The notes under the pieces were generated by a model. That model searched no databases and was not told where the DNA came from. It worked only from the letters and a program-made list of their open reading frames with translations. The position numbers and the translations under genes are program-made. From Desulfatitalea alkaliphila (GTDB taxonomy: Bacteria; Desulfobacterota; Desulfobacteria; Desulfobacterales; Desulfosarcinaceae), in the NCBI RefSeq assembly GCF_022968795.1, contig NZ_JALJRB010000017.1, positions 47,168 to 111,167 of the forward strand: DNA of 64,000 bases, in the 5' to 3' direction. Position 1 is the stretch's first letter, and every line of letters begins with the position of its first letter. This document shows positions 35,152 to 43,933 of this stretch, piece after piece.

Positions 35152-36126
35152 ATGGTACAACCACCGCAGATCGTTGTTCAGTTGGTACACATCCAGGGTC
35201 CCTTGAAGGGCAGTATCCAGGAGTTGTCCGACGGTGAAATCAAAATCGGCCGCCATCCGGATTGCCAGGTGCGTTTCGCCAAGGAAGAGGTGACCCTTTC
35301 CCGTATTCACGCCATCATCGTGCGGGAAGGCAACCGCTTCAAAATCGTCGATCAGAGCACCAACGGCACCTTTGTCAACGGCGTCCGCGTGCCGGAAGCC
35401 TATTTGAAGGATGGCGATGTGCTGATGTTCGCCGAAGGGGGGCCGAAAGTCAGCTTCTTGACAATGACCGCTGCCGTCGCAGAGCAAGCTTCTCAAGCAA
35501 CTCCGAAGGGTTTACCTGACGCCGGCGGGCGCGGGCCCGAACCCGCGGCCGCGGTGGCCCCGTCACCGCCGGAACCGCCGCCTGCGCCGCGGCCACCTCA
35601 ACCGTCGCCACCGGTGCCGCCGCACGCGCATGAGGCGCCGGTCGATCCGCCGGCGGCACCGGGACCGGTCGTCGCACCGGTCAAGGTGCCGCTGGCCATT
35701 CAATATGGACCCACCATCAAATCCTTCGCCCAATTGCCGGTGGTTCTCGGCAGCGGCGCCGCCTGCGATTTCGTGATCGGTCATCCGGCCCTGACCGACC
35801 GGCATGCGCAGATCTTCTTTCACCAGGACCGTTACTGGATCAAAGACCTTTCCGGAACCGGCGCCCTGTTGGTGGACGATCAGGCGGTCGCCGGCGAAAG
35901 CGCCCTCGGGCCGAATGCCGTGATCGCCTTGACGTCCCGCGGGCCGTGGTTCCGTTTTCTCGGCGGCGGCCGGTTGGTCGAAATCGAAGGGTCGCCACCC
36001 GGACCCGATACGGACGAGGGTCCGCCGCGGCAGGCCTCAGACACACCAACCACTGACCGAGGGCCGCAAGAAGGCGGCGGTGGGGGCGGCAAGGGCGGTT
36101 CCTTGTTTAAAAAATTGTTTTCCTGA
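35152..36126 (+). CDS. Double-FHA-domain protein
   Basis: 324 residues. The N-terminal FHA domain (about 10-105) keeps all phosphothreonine-binding signatures: Gly33-Arg34 (IGRHPDCQV), Ser50-x-x-His53 (LSRIHA) and Asn71-Gly72 (STNGTFVNG). A Pro/Ala-rich linker (about 120-180) leads to a second, more diverged FHA-like domain (about 185-290; LGSGAACDFVIGHPALTDRHAQIFF), with RH retained but the first Arg replaced. The C-terminus is glycine-rich (about 305-318). It is the likely reader of phosphorylated threonines made by the kinase encoded divergently. ATG at 35152 is chosen; a GTG at 35077 lies before the presumed sigma-54 start. Ribosome site is weak. Confidence 0.88.
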   Translation: MVQPPQIVVQLVHIQGPLKGSIQELSDGEIKIGRHPDCQVRFAKEEVTLSRIHAIIVREGNRFKIVDQSTNGTFVNGVRVPEAYLKDGDVLMFAEGGPKVSFLTMTAAVAEQASQATPKGLPDAGGRGPEPAAAVAPSPPEPPPAPRPPQPSPPVPPHAHEAPVDPPAAPGPVVAPVKVPLAIQYGPTIKSFAQLPVVLGSGAACDFVIGHPALTDRHAQIFFHQDRYWIKDLSGTGALLVDDQAVAGESALGPNAVIALTSRGPWFRFLGGGRLVEIEGSPPGPDTDEGPPRQASDTPTTDRGPQEGGGGGGKGGSLFKKLFS

Positions 36127-36491
36127 GATGGTGCCCCGAAAGGCCCGGGAGGCCTCCCTGATGGGCGTGCCCGTCGCTTTTTTTTAAAAGCTATCCGTCA
36201 CCTGCAAAGCGGCAAACTTTCCCTTTCAGTGCCCGGTTACAAATAATTGATGGTTGGATACAGGGGGACGGCATGATAATGATGCCGGTGGTGTGCGACG
36301 GATTGCGTTGCGGTTTTGCAGGATGGGTGGGGACTCAAGATCGGGCAGGGCCTTTGACCGTGGTAAGATGAGAGGGCCGACAGTCGCCGTGGAGCACCGG
36401 CCTCGGTGGATGCCGTTACAGTGGTGATGATCGGTATGCCAGGGGTTGTCCGACACTTAGGATCTTGCGCCCCTCGCAGGGAGATAAAAAC
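36127..36491 (+). other. Intergenic region upstream of parC
   Basis: 365 bases without a gene. It holds the terminator at 36160-36185 and a perfect 6-bp inverted repeat CGGCAT-gataatg-ATGCCG at 36269-36287 that could be an operator. No convincing sigma-70 promoter with good spacing was found, although a promoter for parC must lie here. Confidence 0.5.
36160..36185 (+). terminator. Intrinsic terminator after the double-FHA gene
   Basis: GATGGG (36160-36165), loop CGTG, CCCGTC (36170-36175) with one G-T wobble, then GC and eight T residues (36178-36185). It lies 34 bases after the FHA stop and separates that transcript from parC. Confidence 0.75.
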
Positions 36492-38738
36492 ATGGGTTTA
36501 CCGGTCAAAGACAATCAGGTGGAAGCGACGCCGATTCACCTGTTCGCTGAAAGCGCTTATCTCAATTACGCCATGTACGTGATCATGGACCGCGCCTTGC
36601 CGTTCATCGGCGACGGCCTCAAGCCGGTTCACCGGCGCATTTTGTACGCCATGTCCGAGCTGGGGCTCAAGGTGACGGCCAAGTTCAAAAAGTCGGCCCG
36701 CACCGTGGGTGACGTACTGGGCAAGTTCCATCCCCACGGCGACACCGCCTGTTACGAAGCCATGGTGCTCATGGCCCAGTCCTTCTCCTACCGTTATCCG
36801 CTGATCGAAGGACAGGGCAACTGGGGTTCCGTGGACGATCCCAAATCCTTCGCAGCCATGCGTTACACCGAAGCCAGGCTCTCTGCCTACGCGGAGAGCT
36901 TGCTCGCCGAGGTGGGCATGGGAACGGTGGCGTGGGGACCCAATTTCGACGGCACCCTGGAGGAGCCCTTGGCCCTGCCGGCGCGGCTGCCCAATCTGCT
37001 GCTCAACGGTTCCAGCGGGATCGCCGTGGGCATGGCCACCGACATTCCGCCCCACAACTTGAACGAGGTGGTCCAGGCCTGCATCGCCCTGCTGGATGAT
37101 CCCGATGCCGATCTGGCGACCCTCTGCCGGCACATCCAGGGTCCCGACTATCCCACGGGTGCCGAGATCATCACGCCGCGGGAGGACATACGGGCCATTT
37201 ACGCCGGCGGCCGGGGTTCTATTCGCCTGCGAGCCACCTGGGTGATCGAAAACGGGGACGTCGTGGTCAACGCGTTGCCCTATCAAGCATCGCCGGCCAA
37301 GATCATCGAGCAGATCGCCGCCTTGATGAACGCCAAGAAGTTGCCCCTGGTGGCCGATGTGCGGGACGAGTCGGACAGCGAGGAGCCGGTGCGCTTGGTG
37401 ATCACGCCGCGTTCCAACCGGGTGGACCGGGAGGAACTGATGTTGCACCTGTTCGCCGTCACCGACCTGGAACGCACCTGCAAGGTCAACCTCAACATGA
37501 TCGGCCTGGACCGCAAGCCGCGGGTCAAAGGGTTGGTGGAGATTCTCAACGAATGGCTGGCCTATCGCCGGGAGACGGTGCGGCGCCGGCTCAGCCACCG
37601 TCTTGAACGGGTGCAGGATCGGCTGCATGTGCTGGCGGGGTTGATGGTGGCCTTTTTGAACCTGGATGAAGTGATCCGCATCATTCGTACCGAGGACGAA
37701 CCCAAGCCCGTCCTGATGCGACGATTCGATTTGACCGACCGCCAGGCCGAAGCCATTTTGCAGCTGCGCTTGCGACACCTGGCCAAGCTGGAAGAGCGCA
37801 AGCTCAAGGAGGAGCAGACGGCCTTGGCGGCGGAAGAGAAGCAGATACAAGCCATTCTCGACTCGCCCGCACGCCTGCGGAACCTGATCAAGAAGGAGTT
37901 GACCGCCGATGCCCGTCAGTACGGGGATGCACGGCGCACGGCCGTGGTCGAGCGGGAGGAGGCCAGGGCCATCGCCCAGACCCAACTGGCACCGGTGGAG
38001 CCGGTGACGGTGATTCTTTCGGAACAGGGCTGGGTGCGTTTGGCCAAAACCCATGAGGTGGCGGCTGAAACCTTGTCCTACAAAGCCGGCGACGGGTTCC
38101 TGGCCGTCGCTCGCGGCAGGAGCAATCAGCCGGCGGTGTTTCTGGACAGCACCGGGCGCAGCTACATGAGCGCCGTGAACGACTTTCCCTCGGCACGCAG
38201 CAACGGCACGCCCTTGACCGGCCTGTTCAAAACCCCGCCGCAAGCCCATTTCGTGGCGGTGCTCATGGGGAGCGCGCAACAGCCGATGCTCATCGCCGGC
38301 GATGGCGGCTACGGGTTCGTCACCGTCCTGGAAAGCCTGCACACGCGCAACCAGAAGGGCAAGGCGTTTCTCACGCTGCCGCCCGGCAGCCTGCCGTTGC
38401 CGCCGCTGGAGATTCCCGAAAGCGAAACCCCTTTGCATGTCGCCGCCGTCACCCTGCAGGGGCGTTTGCTGATCTTTCCACTGGCCGACCTGCCCGAGTT
38501 GCCCAAGGGCAAGGGCAACAAATTGATTCACATCCCACCCCGGGATCTCAAGGAAGGCGCCGACCGGCTGCTGTTTCTGCAACTGATGGGCGAAGGCGAT
38601 AAGTTGGTCGTGCATGCGGGAAAGCAGTTTTTTGCCTTGACCGGCGGCAATCTGCAGCAGTTCATGGGGCAACGGGGCAAACGGGGCAAACAGTTGCCCC
38701 GGGGATTCCAACGGGTAAGCGCCTTGACCGTGGAGTAG
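36492..38738 (+). CDS. parC: DNA topoisomerase IV subunit A
   Basis: 748 residues; the cleavage-rejoining subunit that works with ParE. Catalytic Tyr125 lies in [10 protein letters not shown]; ahead of it are [31 protein letters not shown] and [12 protein letters not shown], where ParC has [18 protein letters not shown]. The C-terminal beta-pinwheel begins near residue 500 ([18 protein letters not shown]). At the quinolone-determining position equivalent to E. coli ParC Ser80 this protein has Thr85; Glu89 is retained. AGGGAG lies eight bases before the ATG. It converges on selB with three bases between them. Confidence 0.96.
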   Translation: MGLPVKDNQVEATPIHLFAESAYLNYAMYVIMDRALPFIGDGLKPVHRRILYAMSELGLKVTAKFKKSARTVGDVLGKFHPHGDTACYEAMVLMAQSFSYRYPLIEGQGNWGSVDDPKSFAAMRYTEARLSAYAESLLAEVGMGTVAWGPNFDGTLEEPLALPARLPNLLLNGSSGIAVGMATDIPPHNLNEVVQACIALLDDPDADLATLCRHIQGPDYPTGAEIITPREDIRAIYAGGRGSIRLRATWVIENGDVVVNALPYQASPAKIIEQIAALMNAKKLPLVADVRDESDSEEPVRLVITPRSNRVDREELMLHLFAVTDLERTCKVNLNMIGLDRKPRVKGLVEILNEWLAYRRETVRRRLSHRLERVQDRLHVLAGLMVAFLNLDEVIRIIRTEDEPKPVLMRRFDLTDRQAEAILQLRLRHLAKLEERKLKEEQTALAAEEKQIQAILDSPARLRNLIKKELTADARQYGDARRTAVVEREEARAIAQTQLAPVEPVTVILSEQGWVRLAKTHEVAAETLSYKAGDGFLAVARGRSNQPAVFLDSTGRSYMSAVNDFPSARSNGTPLTGLFKTPPQAHFVAVLMGSAQQPMLIAGDGGYGFVTVLESLHTRNQKGKAFLTLPPGSLPLPPLEIPESETPLHVAAVTLQGRLLIFPLADLPELPKGKGNKLIHIPPRDLKEGADRLLFLQLMGEGDKLVVHAGKQFFALTGGNLQQFMGQRGKRGKQLPRGFQRVSALTVE

Positions 38739-38741
38739 CGA

Positions 38742-40661
38742 CTACCCCCCGACCCGTTTGCGCAGCCGGCGCACATCGCCGATGCGGATGGTCAGTTGGG
38801 TGGTGTCGAAGTGCTCCAATAACGGGATCAGATACTTGCGCGACAGCCCGGTCATCTCTTTGAACCGGGGGGTGGCGATCTCTTCGTTGGCCGTCAAGTG
38901 GTCCACCAGGGCTTGTTTCACCTGCTCCAACGGCGCGTGGTGGTAGTAAAGCTCCTCTTTGACTTTGACCATCAATCCTTCCTTGACCAATAGCGACAGC
39001 ACCTGGCGGGCTTGCTCCAAAGGGGTGTCCAACTGTTGGCAGAGGTCCTTGAAGTAGGGGGGGGCCAATTCCGCCCGGAGGTAGGTGTCCAGAATGGTTT
39101 CGCGCAACGCTTGCTGGTCGACGCCCAGGGCCACCCGGTGATCGGCCAGATGGACCAGGTCGTCCTGCTGCGCGACGGTGCCGTCCTTGACCATCTGTTG
39201 CAGTGCCAACAGGTACAGTTTGCTGTCCACGGCAGGCGGCAGCTTGGATTTCAACTCCTCCTTGGGCATCCCGGCCTTGAGCGGGTTTTTTTGATGATAG
39301 GCGCTCAAATGGCCCGTAATGGCCCCTTGCAGTTCGGTGAATGCTTTTTGGTGGACATATTGGCGTTTCTCGCGGTCGATCAGGATAGCCCCTTTCTGGG
39401 ACATCATTCCCTGCAGCACCCGGTCCAGTTGTTTTTCAGGCAGGTTGGCCATGATGCGCAGGTCGTTGAAGTTGCGGCCGGCGAAACCGGCGGTCTCCAG
39501 GTGGTAGGTGACGATCTGTTCCGGCGGCCCCTCCGCCAGGGCAGCGAGTCGGGATACGACCTCCGGCCGGTTGCGCTTGTGTTTGGGGGCCACGGGGTTG
39601 AGTACGGGGCCGCCACCGATGGTGCGCACGGGTGAATAGCTGCGCAGCACGAAGCGGTCGTCCCTGACCAGGGTGACCGGCGTGTCCAACCGTATCTGGG
39701 CGACGGCTTGTTCGCCCGGCGCCAGCTCGTTGCGGTCCAACAGCACCACCACCCCCATCATTTCGGCGGTCCCGGTGTGGAAACGCACACGGGTGCGGTT
39801 TTTCAGCGCACGGCTGTTGCCGGCCAGGTAGGTGAGCACCACGTCCACCATATAGCTGGACACCAGCGAGTGGGGCATGGCGATCACGTCGCCCCGCTCC
39901 ACCGCCGCTTTTTCCAACCCTTGGAAGTTGATGGCCGTGCGCATGCCGGCCTCGGCCGTCTGCACGGTTTGGTTGTGCACCTGCAGCCCCCTCACTTTCG
40001 AGGTCTCCCCCGACGGGTAGAGCATCACCCGATCGCCCACCGCCACCTTGCCCGAGGCGAGGGTGCCGGTGATCACCGTGCCGAATCCTTTCATGGAAAA
40101 CACCCGGTCCACCGGCAGGCGAAACAGCCCCGACGCGGATCGGGCAGGGATTTCGGCGGCGATGCGGTCCAGGGTTTGGATGAATTCGGGCAGGCCTTGC
40201 CCGGTGACCGCCGAGGCGGGTATCACCGGCGCACCTTCAAGGAAAGTGCCGCGGGTGAATTCGGCCACCTCCTCTTGCACCAGAGCCAGCCACTCTTCGT
40301 CCACCATGTCCACCTTGGTGAGCACCACCAAGCCGTGATGAATGCCCAGCAGGGTGCAGATCTCCATGTGCTCGCGGGTCTGGGGCATGATGCCCTCGTC
40401 GGCCGCGATCACCAGGGCCATGATATCGATGCCCGTCGCGCCGGCCACCATGTTTTTGACAAACTTTTCGTGGCCCGGCACATCCACGATTCCGATGCGC
40501 TGGCCGCTGGGCAGTTCCAGGGAAGCGAAGCCCAGCTCTATGGTGATGCCGCGCAGTTGTTCTTCCTTGAGCCGGTCGGTGTTGACGCCGGTCAAGGCCT
40601 TGATCAGACTGGTTTTGCCGTGGTCGATGTGCCCGGCGGTGCCCAAGATGATTTGCTTCAC
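38742..40661 (-). CDS. selB: Selenocysteine-specific elongation factor SelB
   Basis: 639 residues; GTPase that delivers Sec-tRNA to UGA codons flanked by a SECIS hairpin. The GTP-binding motifs are [19 protein letters not shown] and TKVDM; domains II and III follow (about 175-370), then C-terminal winged helices that bind SECIS RNA (about 380-639, including [14 protein letters not shown]). GTG at 40661 is preferred: the GAGGAG site lies ten bases upstream of it, whereas it overlaps an in-frame ATG at 40679. The family usually starts [11 protein letters not shown], exactly as this GTG would give. Its presence implies selenoproteins elsewhere in the genome. Confidence 0.95.
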   Translation of the reverse strand: MKQIILGTAGHIDHGKTSLIKALTGVNTDRLKEEQLRGITIELGFASLELPSGQRIGIVDVPGHEKFVKNMVAGATGIDIMALVIAADEGIMPQTREHMEICTLLGIHHGLVVLTKVDMVDEEWLALVQEEVAEFTRGTFLEGAPVIPASAVTGQGLPEFIQTLDRIAAEIPARSASGLFRLPVDRVFSMKGFGTVITGTLASGKVAVGDRVMLYPSGETSKVRGLQVHNQTVQTAEAGMRTAINFQGLEKAAVERGDVIAMPHSLVSSYMVDVVLTYLAGNSRALKNRTRVRFHTGTAEMMGVVVLLDRNELAPGEQAVAQIRLDTPVTLVRDDRFVLRSYSPVRTIGGGPVLNPVAPKHKRNRPEVVSRLAALAEGPPEQIVTYHLETAGFAGRNFNDLRIMANLPEKQLDRVLQGMMSQKGAILIDREKRQYVHQKAFTELQGAITGHLSAYHQKNPLKAGMPKEELKSKLPPAVDSKLYLLALQQMVKDGTVAQQDDLVHLADHRVALGVDQQALRETILDTYLRAELAPPYFKDLCQQLDTPLEQARQVLSLLVKEGLMVKVKEELYYHHAPLEQVKQALVDHLTANEEIATPRFKEMTGLSRKYLIPLLEHFDTTQLTIRIGDVRRLRKRVGG

Positions 40662-40737
40662 GGCCAATCCACTCCTCATTTAACGATGGTGTTGCTGCCT
40701 TGGCGGATGTACGCGATCACTGTCGGCGGCGGAAATA

Positions 40738-40911
40738 CTATTTCTTCTTCCGGCCGTGAAGCGATTCGGTGACATAGGCCATGGCCACCAGGATCACGCA
40801 CACCCCCACGACGAAAAGTGTGGAGGCCTGGGGAAAGAACAAGCGGGTAACGATGATGCCGAAAAAAACGCCCAAACCGGCGCGAATGATGAACACATGC
40901 ATGCGGGTCAC
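40738..40911 (-). CDS. Small membrane protein, 57 residues
   Basis: GTG start with GGAG eight bases upstream, encoding 57 residues: a short basic N-terminus, two hydrophobic segments (about 5-26, FIIRAGLGVFFGIIVTRLFF; and 31-48, TLFVVGVCVILVAMAYV) and a basic tail GRKKK. It looks like a small inner-membrane hairpin protein. The start lies 15 bases after the FHA-gene stop on the same strand, so it is probably cotranscribed with it; selB begins 76 bases further on. No family recognised. Confidence 0.65.
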   Translation of the reverse strand: MTRMHVFIIRAGLGVFFGIIVTRLFFPQASTLFVVGVCVILVAMAYVTESLHGRKKK

Positions 40912-40926
40912 GGCAATTGCTCCATT

Positions 40927-41643
40927 TTAATGGGAGGGGCGGCGCACGATGCGCAGTTGGCACCGCAGCGGCCCGATGGCGATGATGTCCTGGTGCTTGA
41001 GCGGATGGGATGTTTTCACCGCTTCCCCGTTTACCTTGGGCAGCAGCCATCCGTTGCCGCGGTTGAGGGTATAGCCGGCGCCCTTTTTTTCGATGGTGGC
41101 CGCCGGTGTACCGGCGAACCACGCCCGCAAGCCCGTCAGGCGAATGTGGGCATCGGGGTTCTTTCCGATGGCCACCACCGGATCGGTCAATTCGAAATCT
41201 TCCTTGCGGGTGGAAAGAAAGGAGAGATAGTCGAAGCTCAACCAGGTCGGTTCGGCCTGGTCCCGCTCCAGTACAATGGTCTGATCGGCATCCGAAGCTG
41301 CTTTGGAACGAGCGATCAATTGCTCGGCATGGGTGGCCGCAAGGGACAGGCTGTCATGCAGGTCCACGATCAGGATGTGTTTGCCGACGGTGATCCAATC
41401 CTGGTGGCTCAGCGGCGTTCGGGTGATCTTTTCGTTGTTGACCAGGGTGCCGTTGCGACTGCCCAGATCGGTGATGATCAGCTTTTGTCCATCGAAGTTG
41501 ACCTTGGCGTGGTGGGCCGATACCAGCATGTTGTCGACCACGATTTGGTTGTCCGCGCTACGGCCGATGGTAACCGGCTGTCCCGAAGCAACGCTTTGAT
41601 TGCCAAGCACCCTGTTGTTCAACGTCACGATCAACCGCGCCAT
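40927..41643 (-). CDS. Double-FHA-like protein with internal TIVL motif
   Basis: 238 residues. The N-terminal FHA domain keeps Gly27-Arg28 (IGRSADNQIVVD), Ser42-x-x-His45 (VSAHHAKV) and Asn64-Gly65 (SRNGTLVNN). A linker contains DADQTIVLE, with Thr122 and Leu at +3, the same kind of docking motif found six times in the T6SS tail at 27539-28156. The C-terminal half (about 140-230; VVAIGKNPDAHIRLTGLRAWFAG, LLPKVNGEAVKTSHPLKHQDIIAIG) is a second FHA-like domain lacking the Ser-x-x-His motif. GAGGAG lies five bases upstream of the ATG. Likely a phospho-dependent signalling protein; self-binding through Thr122 is possible. Confidence 0.87.
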   Translation of the reverse strand: MARLIVTLNNRVLGNQSVASGQPVTIGRSADNQIVVDNMLVSAHHAKVNFDGQKLIITDLGSRNGTLVNNEKITRTPLSHQDWITVGKHILIVDLHDSLSLAATHAEQLIARSKAASDADQTIVLERDQAEPTWLSFDYLSFLSTRKEDFELTDPVVAIGKNPDAHIRLTGLRAWFAGTPAATIEKKGAGYTLNRGNGWLLPKVNGEAVKTSHPLKHQDIIAIGPLRCQLRIVRRPSH

Positions 41644-41686
41644 TTCCGCTCCTCATTGCGTTTGTGCTTGTGATGGATATAAGTGC

Positions 41687-41715
41687 TTAAAATCATTGTT
41701 TTGCAAGGTTGTCAA
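41687..41715 (-). promoter_or_regulatory. Putative sigma-70 promoter of the second FHA gene
   Basis: TTGACA at 41715-41710 is followed after 17 bases by TTTTAA at 41692-41687 on the minus strand. The -35 is consensus, the -10 weak. It lies about 40 bases upstream of the ATG. Confidence 0.4.
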
Positions 41716-41745
41716 GGGAAGGGTGGCGACGGTCGGTTCGCGGCG

Positions 41746-42357
41746 CTATCCATCGATGGTTTTGACCACCGCTTGTTGCAGGGCTTGAAAATGGCCCCAG
41801 AAAGAGTGGTCGGCGCCCTGGATTACCTCCATGCGGGCCGCCGGACTCCAGAAGGGCAGGGCGGTGCGGATACGGGCGGGGGGCGCCAGGTCATCCAAGT
41901 CGCCGGCGAACACGCGGGTCAGCCCCGGTATGGGGGACCGGTTGCCGAAATCGATGAAGGCCACCGGTGGGGCCACCAGCAGGATTCGGTGGGTATGCCG
42001 GGTATGGGCGCGGGACCAGCAGGCGATCACCCAGGCACCGAAAGAGTAACCGGCCAGATCGACGCGGTCATATCCCGCCTGTCGCAGAAAGTCGATGGCC
42101 GACTGCAGATCGTCTTGCTCGCCGGCGCCGTCATCGAACTGGCCCGTGCTGCGGCCGGTGCCGCGGAAATTGAAACGCAGCGCGGTCCAGCCTTGCCGGG
42201 CGTAAGCTTCGACCAGCGCCATCACGACGCCGTTGTCCATGTCCCCGCCGTAAAGGGGGTGGGGGTGAGCGATGATGGCGGCCCGATCATTTGCCTGACG
42301 GTTGATGCGGGCCTCCAGGACGATATCGTCGGCTTGGAGGGTGATCGGTTGATCCAT
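41746..42357 (-). CDS. Alpha/beta hydrolase
   Basis: 203 residues, small cytoplasmic alpha/beta hydrolase of the COG2945 kind. The oxyanion motif HPHPLYGGDM lies near residue 31, RFNFRGTGRSTG near 61, the nucleophile elbow GYSFG has Ser105, an acidic residue lies in GDLDDLAPP near 152, and the catalytic His in GADHSFWG near 185. Triad complete; substrate unknown. The gene follows the CBS-domain gene after 28 bases and may share the sigma-54 promoter upstream of the stress protein. Confidence 0.85.
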   Translation of the reverse strand: MDQPITLQADDIVLEARINRQANDRAAIIAHPHPLYGGDMDNGVVMALVEAYARQGWTALRFNFRGTGRSTGQFDDGAGEQDDLQSAIDFLRQAGYDRVDLAGYSFGAWVIACWSRAHTRHTHRILLVAPPVAFIDFGNRSPIPGLTRVFAGDLDDLAPPARIRTALPFWSPAARMEVIQGADHSFWGHFQALQQAVVKTIDG

Positions 42358-42385
42358 TGGCCCTGCTCCTCCAAAGAGAACGGCG

Positions 42386-43069
42386 CTATTCGGCGAAGAC
42401 GGTGCGGTGGTTGTTACGATGGTCCACCATGTAGAGCAATTGCGCTTTCGTGCCGATCTGTTGCAGCAGCGCTTCGGTGGCGTCGCGGTCGATGTTGTAG
42501 AACCGCAGGTAGACGCGGCGCTTGCCTTCCGGGCATCGTTTGTAGGAAGTCAGGATGCCGGCCATTTTGCCACCGGCTTCACGCACCATGTTGGCCACGG
42601 TCATGATCGAACCGGGTTGATCCGCCATCAGCAAACCCAGGTGGAGGCCACGGTCCTGCAGGCCGGTGAGCGAGACCAGGGCCCGGAAAAGATCGCTTTG
42701 GGTGATGATGCCCACCATGGTCCCGTCGGCGTCCACCACCGGCATGCTGGCGATCTTGTGCTCGAGCAGCCGTTCGGCGGTCTCTTCCAGGGTGTAGTCA
42801 AGCGGCACGGTGATGGCCGGCTTGCTCATGATGCCGGCGACTTTGACCTTGTCGAGCAGATAGAGCAGTTCGTGCACATCCAGGGAGGTGGCGTCGGATG
42901 CCGAGGCCTTCTTCAGATCGCGGTCGCTGAGCATGCCCACCAGTTTGCCGTCCTTGACCACCGGCATCTGGCGGATGGCATGCGCTTTGAGCCGATCCAT
43001 GGCCTCCTTCATTGCGTCGCCGGGGGCGACGGTGATGACGTCCGTGCTCATCCAGTACTTGACCAGCAT
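42386..43069 (-). CDS. CBS-domain protein with C-terminal ACT-like domain
   Basis: 227 residues, AcuB-like. Two CBS domains (about 7-60, MSTDVITVAPGDAMKEAMDRL; 78-135, MSKPAITVPLDYTLEETAERL) would bind adenine nucleotides. The C-terminal part (about 145-215; DQPGSIMTVANMVREAGGKMAGI) is ACT-like. The ATG at 43069 has GGAGGAG nine bases upstream; a longer in-frame extension lacks a site. It follows the universal stress protein gene after 19 bases, a pairing that suggests an energy-status or stress-sensing unit. No catalytic domain is fused. Confidence 0.9.
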   Translation of the reverse strand: MLVKYWMSTDVITVAPGDAMKEAMDRLKAHAIRQMPVVKDGKLVGMLSDRDLKKASASDATSLDVHELLYLLDKVKVAGIMSKPAITVPLDYTLEETAERLLEHKIASMPVVDADGTMVGIITQSDLFRALVSLTGLQDRGLHLGLLMADQPGSIMTVANMVREAGGKMAGILTSYKRCPEGKRRVYLRFYNIDRDATEALLQQIGTKAQLLYMVDHRNNHRTVFAE

Positions 43070-43088
43070 AGTGTTTTTCTCCTCCTTG

Positions 43089-43559
43089 TCAGACGACAAA
43101 GTATTTGTCGCCGCGGATGCTTAACAGGGGGATGGGGCAGCGGCGGTACATGCTGCGCGCGCAAGAACCCATCACCACGTCCACCATGTCGCTGCGACCC
43201 TTGGTGGCCATGATGAGCAGATCCGGTTTTTCTTCGTCGATCACTTCCAACAGTTTTTGAAACGGAATGCCGATTTTGACGACGGTGCGCACCCTCGCCG
43301 GATCGAGGTCGCACGCCGAAGCCATTTCTTGCAATCGGCCATGGCGCTCTTTTTTGCGATCGTTGACGAATTGTTCGAAGGGAAAAGTGTCGTAGGTGGT
43401 GGCGACGCTCTGCACCGCGTCGATGTCCCGCTGGTTGATGACGCTGACAAACAGCAGGTCGGCATCCAGATCGCGTGCCAACCGGCCGGCGTATTGCGCC
43501 GTCGGCAGGGCGTAACGGGACAGATCCAAGGCGACCATAATGGTGTGGGTGTCGGACAT
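43089..43559 (-). CDS. Universal stress protein (UspA family)
   Basis: 156 residues, one Usp domain: IMVALDLSRYALPTAQYAGRLARDLDADLLFVSV at the N-terminus, and LLIMATKGRSDMVDVVMGSCARSMYRRCPIPLLSIRG at the C-terminus. The ATP-binding G2xG9xG(S/T) motif is only partly kept (KGRSD...MGSCA), so nucleotide binding is uncertain. AAAGGAG lies seven bases upstream of the ATG. It is the first gene after a near-consensus sigma-54 promoter. Confidence 0.92.
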   Translation of the reverse strand: MSDTHTIMVALDLSRYALPTAQYAGRLARDLDADLLFVSVINQRDIDAVQSVATTYDTFPFEQFVNDRKKERHGRLQEMASACDLDPARVRTVVKIGIPFQKLLEVIDEEKPDLLIMATKGRSDMVDVVMGSCARSMYRRCPIPLLSIRGDKYFVV

Positions 43560-43933
43560 GGGCACACTCCTTTCTGTGGGGCGGCGTGATCGCAAGCGAT
43601 ATGTGCGACCACGGCCGTTAAAAGGTGTCACCCGGTTGAAGCCGGGGGGGTTGCTTTTCAAACCGCAAGAGTTGTGCCATGGATTCCGGGTTTGCGCCCG
43701 CGGCTGCAAATTCAATTTATCACAGGATGACCGCAGGGCGCAAATCCGGCCGCCGCCATGGCCGGGTGTGCCGCCTGCTGATGCGGCAGCGGTGTCAACG
43801 GGATCACCGGGCGCTGAATGCTCACTGTGGGGGGGCGGAACTGGCGGTATACACGAGGTGTGGCGACTGTCCGACTTCTTTACAGGTTGTCAAGTGGGCG
43901 TTCACCGACAGGCCGCCGATTTTTGCGCGAGCC
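43560..43933 (-). other. Intergenic region between usp and the NtrC-type regulator
   Basis: 374 bases with no gene. The sigma-54 promoter at 43665-43679 lies here; the remaining 250 bases upstream of it have room for enhancer sites of a sigma-54 activator. I could not identify a clear enhancer palindrome, nor a terminator after the regulator gene. Confidence 0.5.
43665..43679 (-). promoter_or_regulatory. Near-consensus sigma-54 promoter for usp-CBS genes
   Basis: On the minus strand TGGCACAACTCTTGC reads as TGGCAC, five bases, TTGC, with GG and GC exactly ten bases apart. It ends about 106 bases upstream of the usp ATG, predicting a leader near 95 bases. The gene for an NtrC-type regulator ends 254 bases further upstream and may control it. 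Confidence 0.78.

Noticed and set aside
36498..38711. A 737-codon minus-strand frame covering parC
   Set aside because: Antisense of a highly conserved gene; codon usage follows parC.
38742..40661. A selenoprotein gene or Sec tRNA beside selB
   Set aside because: No in-frame TGA with a following hairpin and no tRNA-like fold was recognised in the neighbouring genes.
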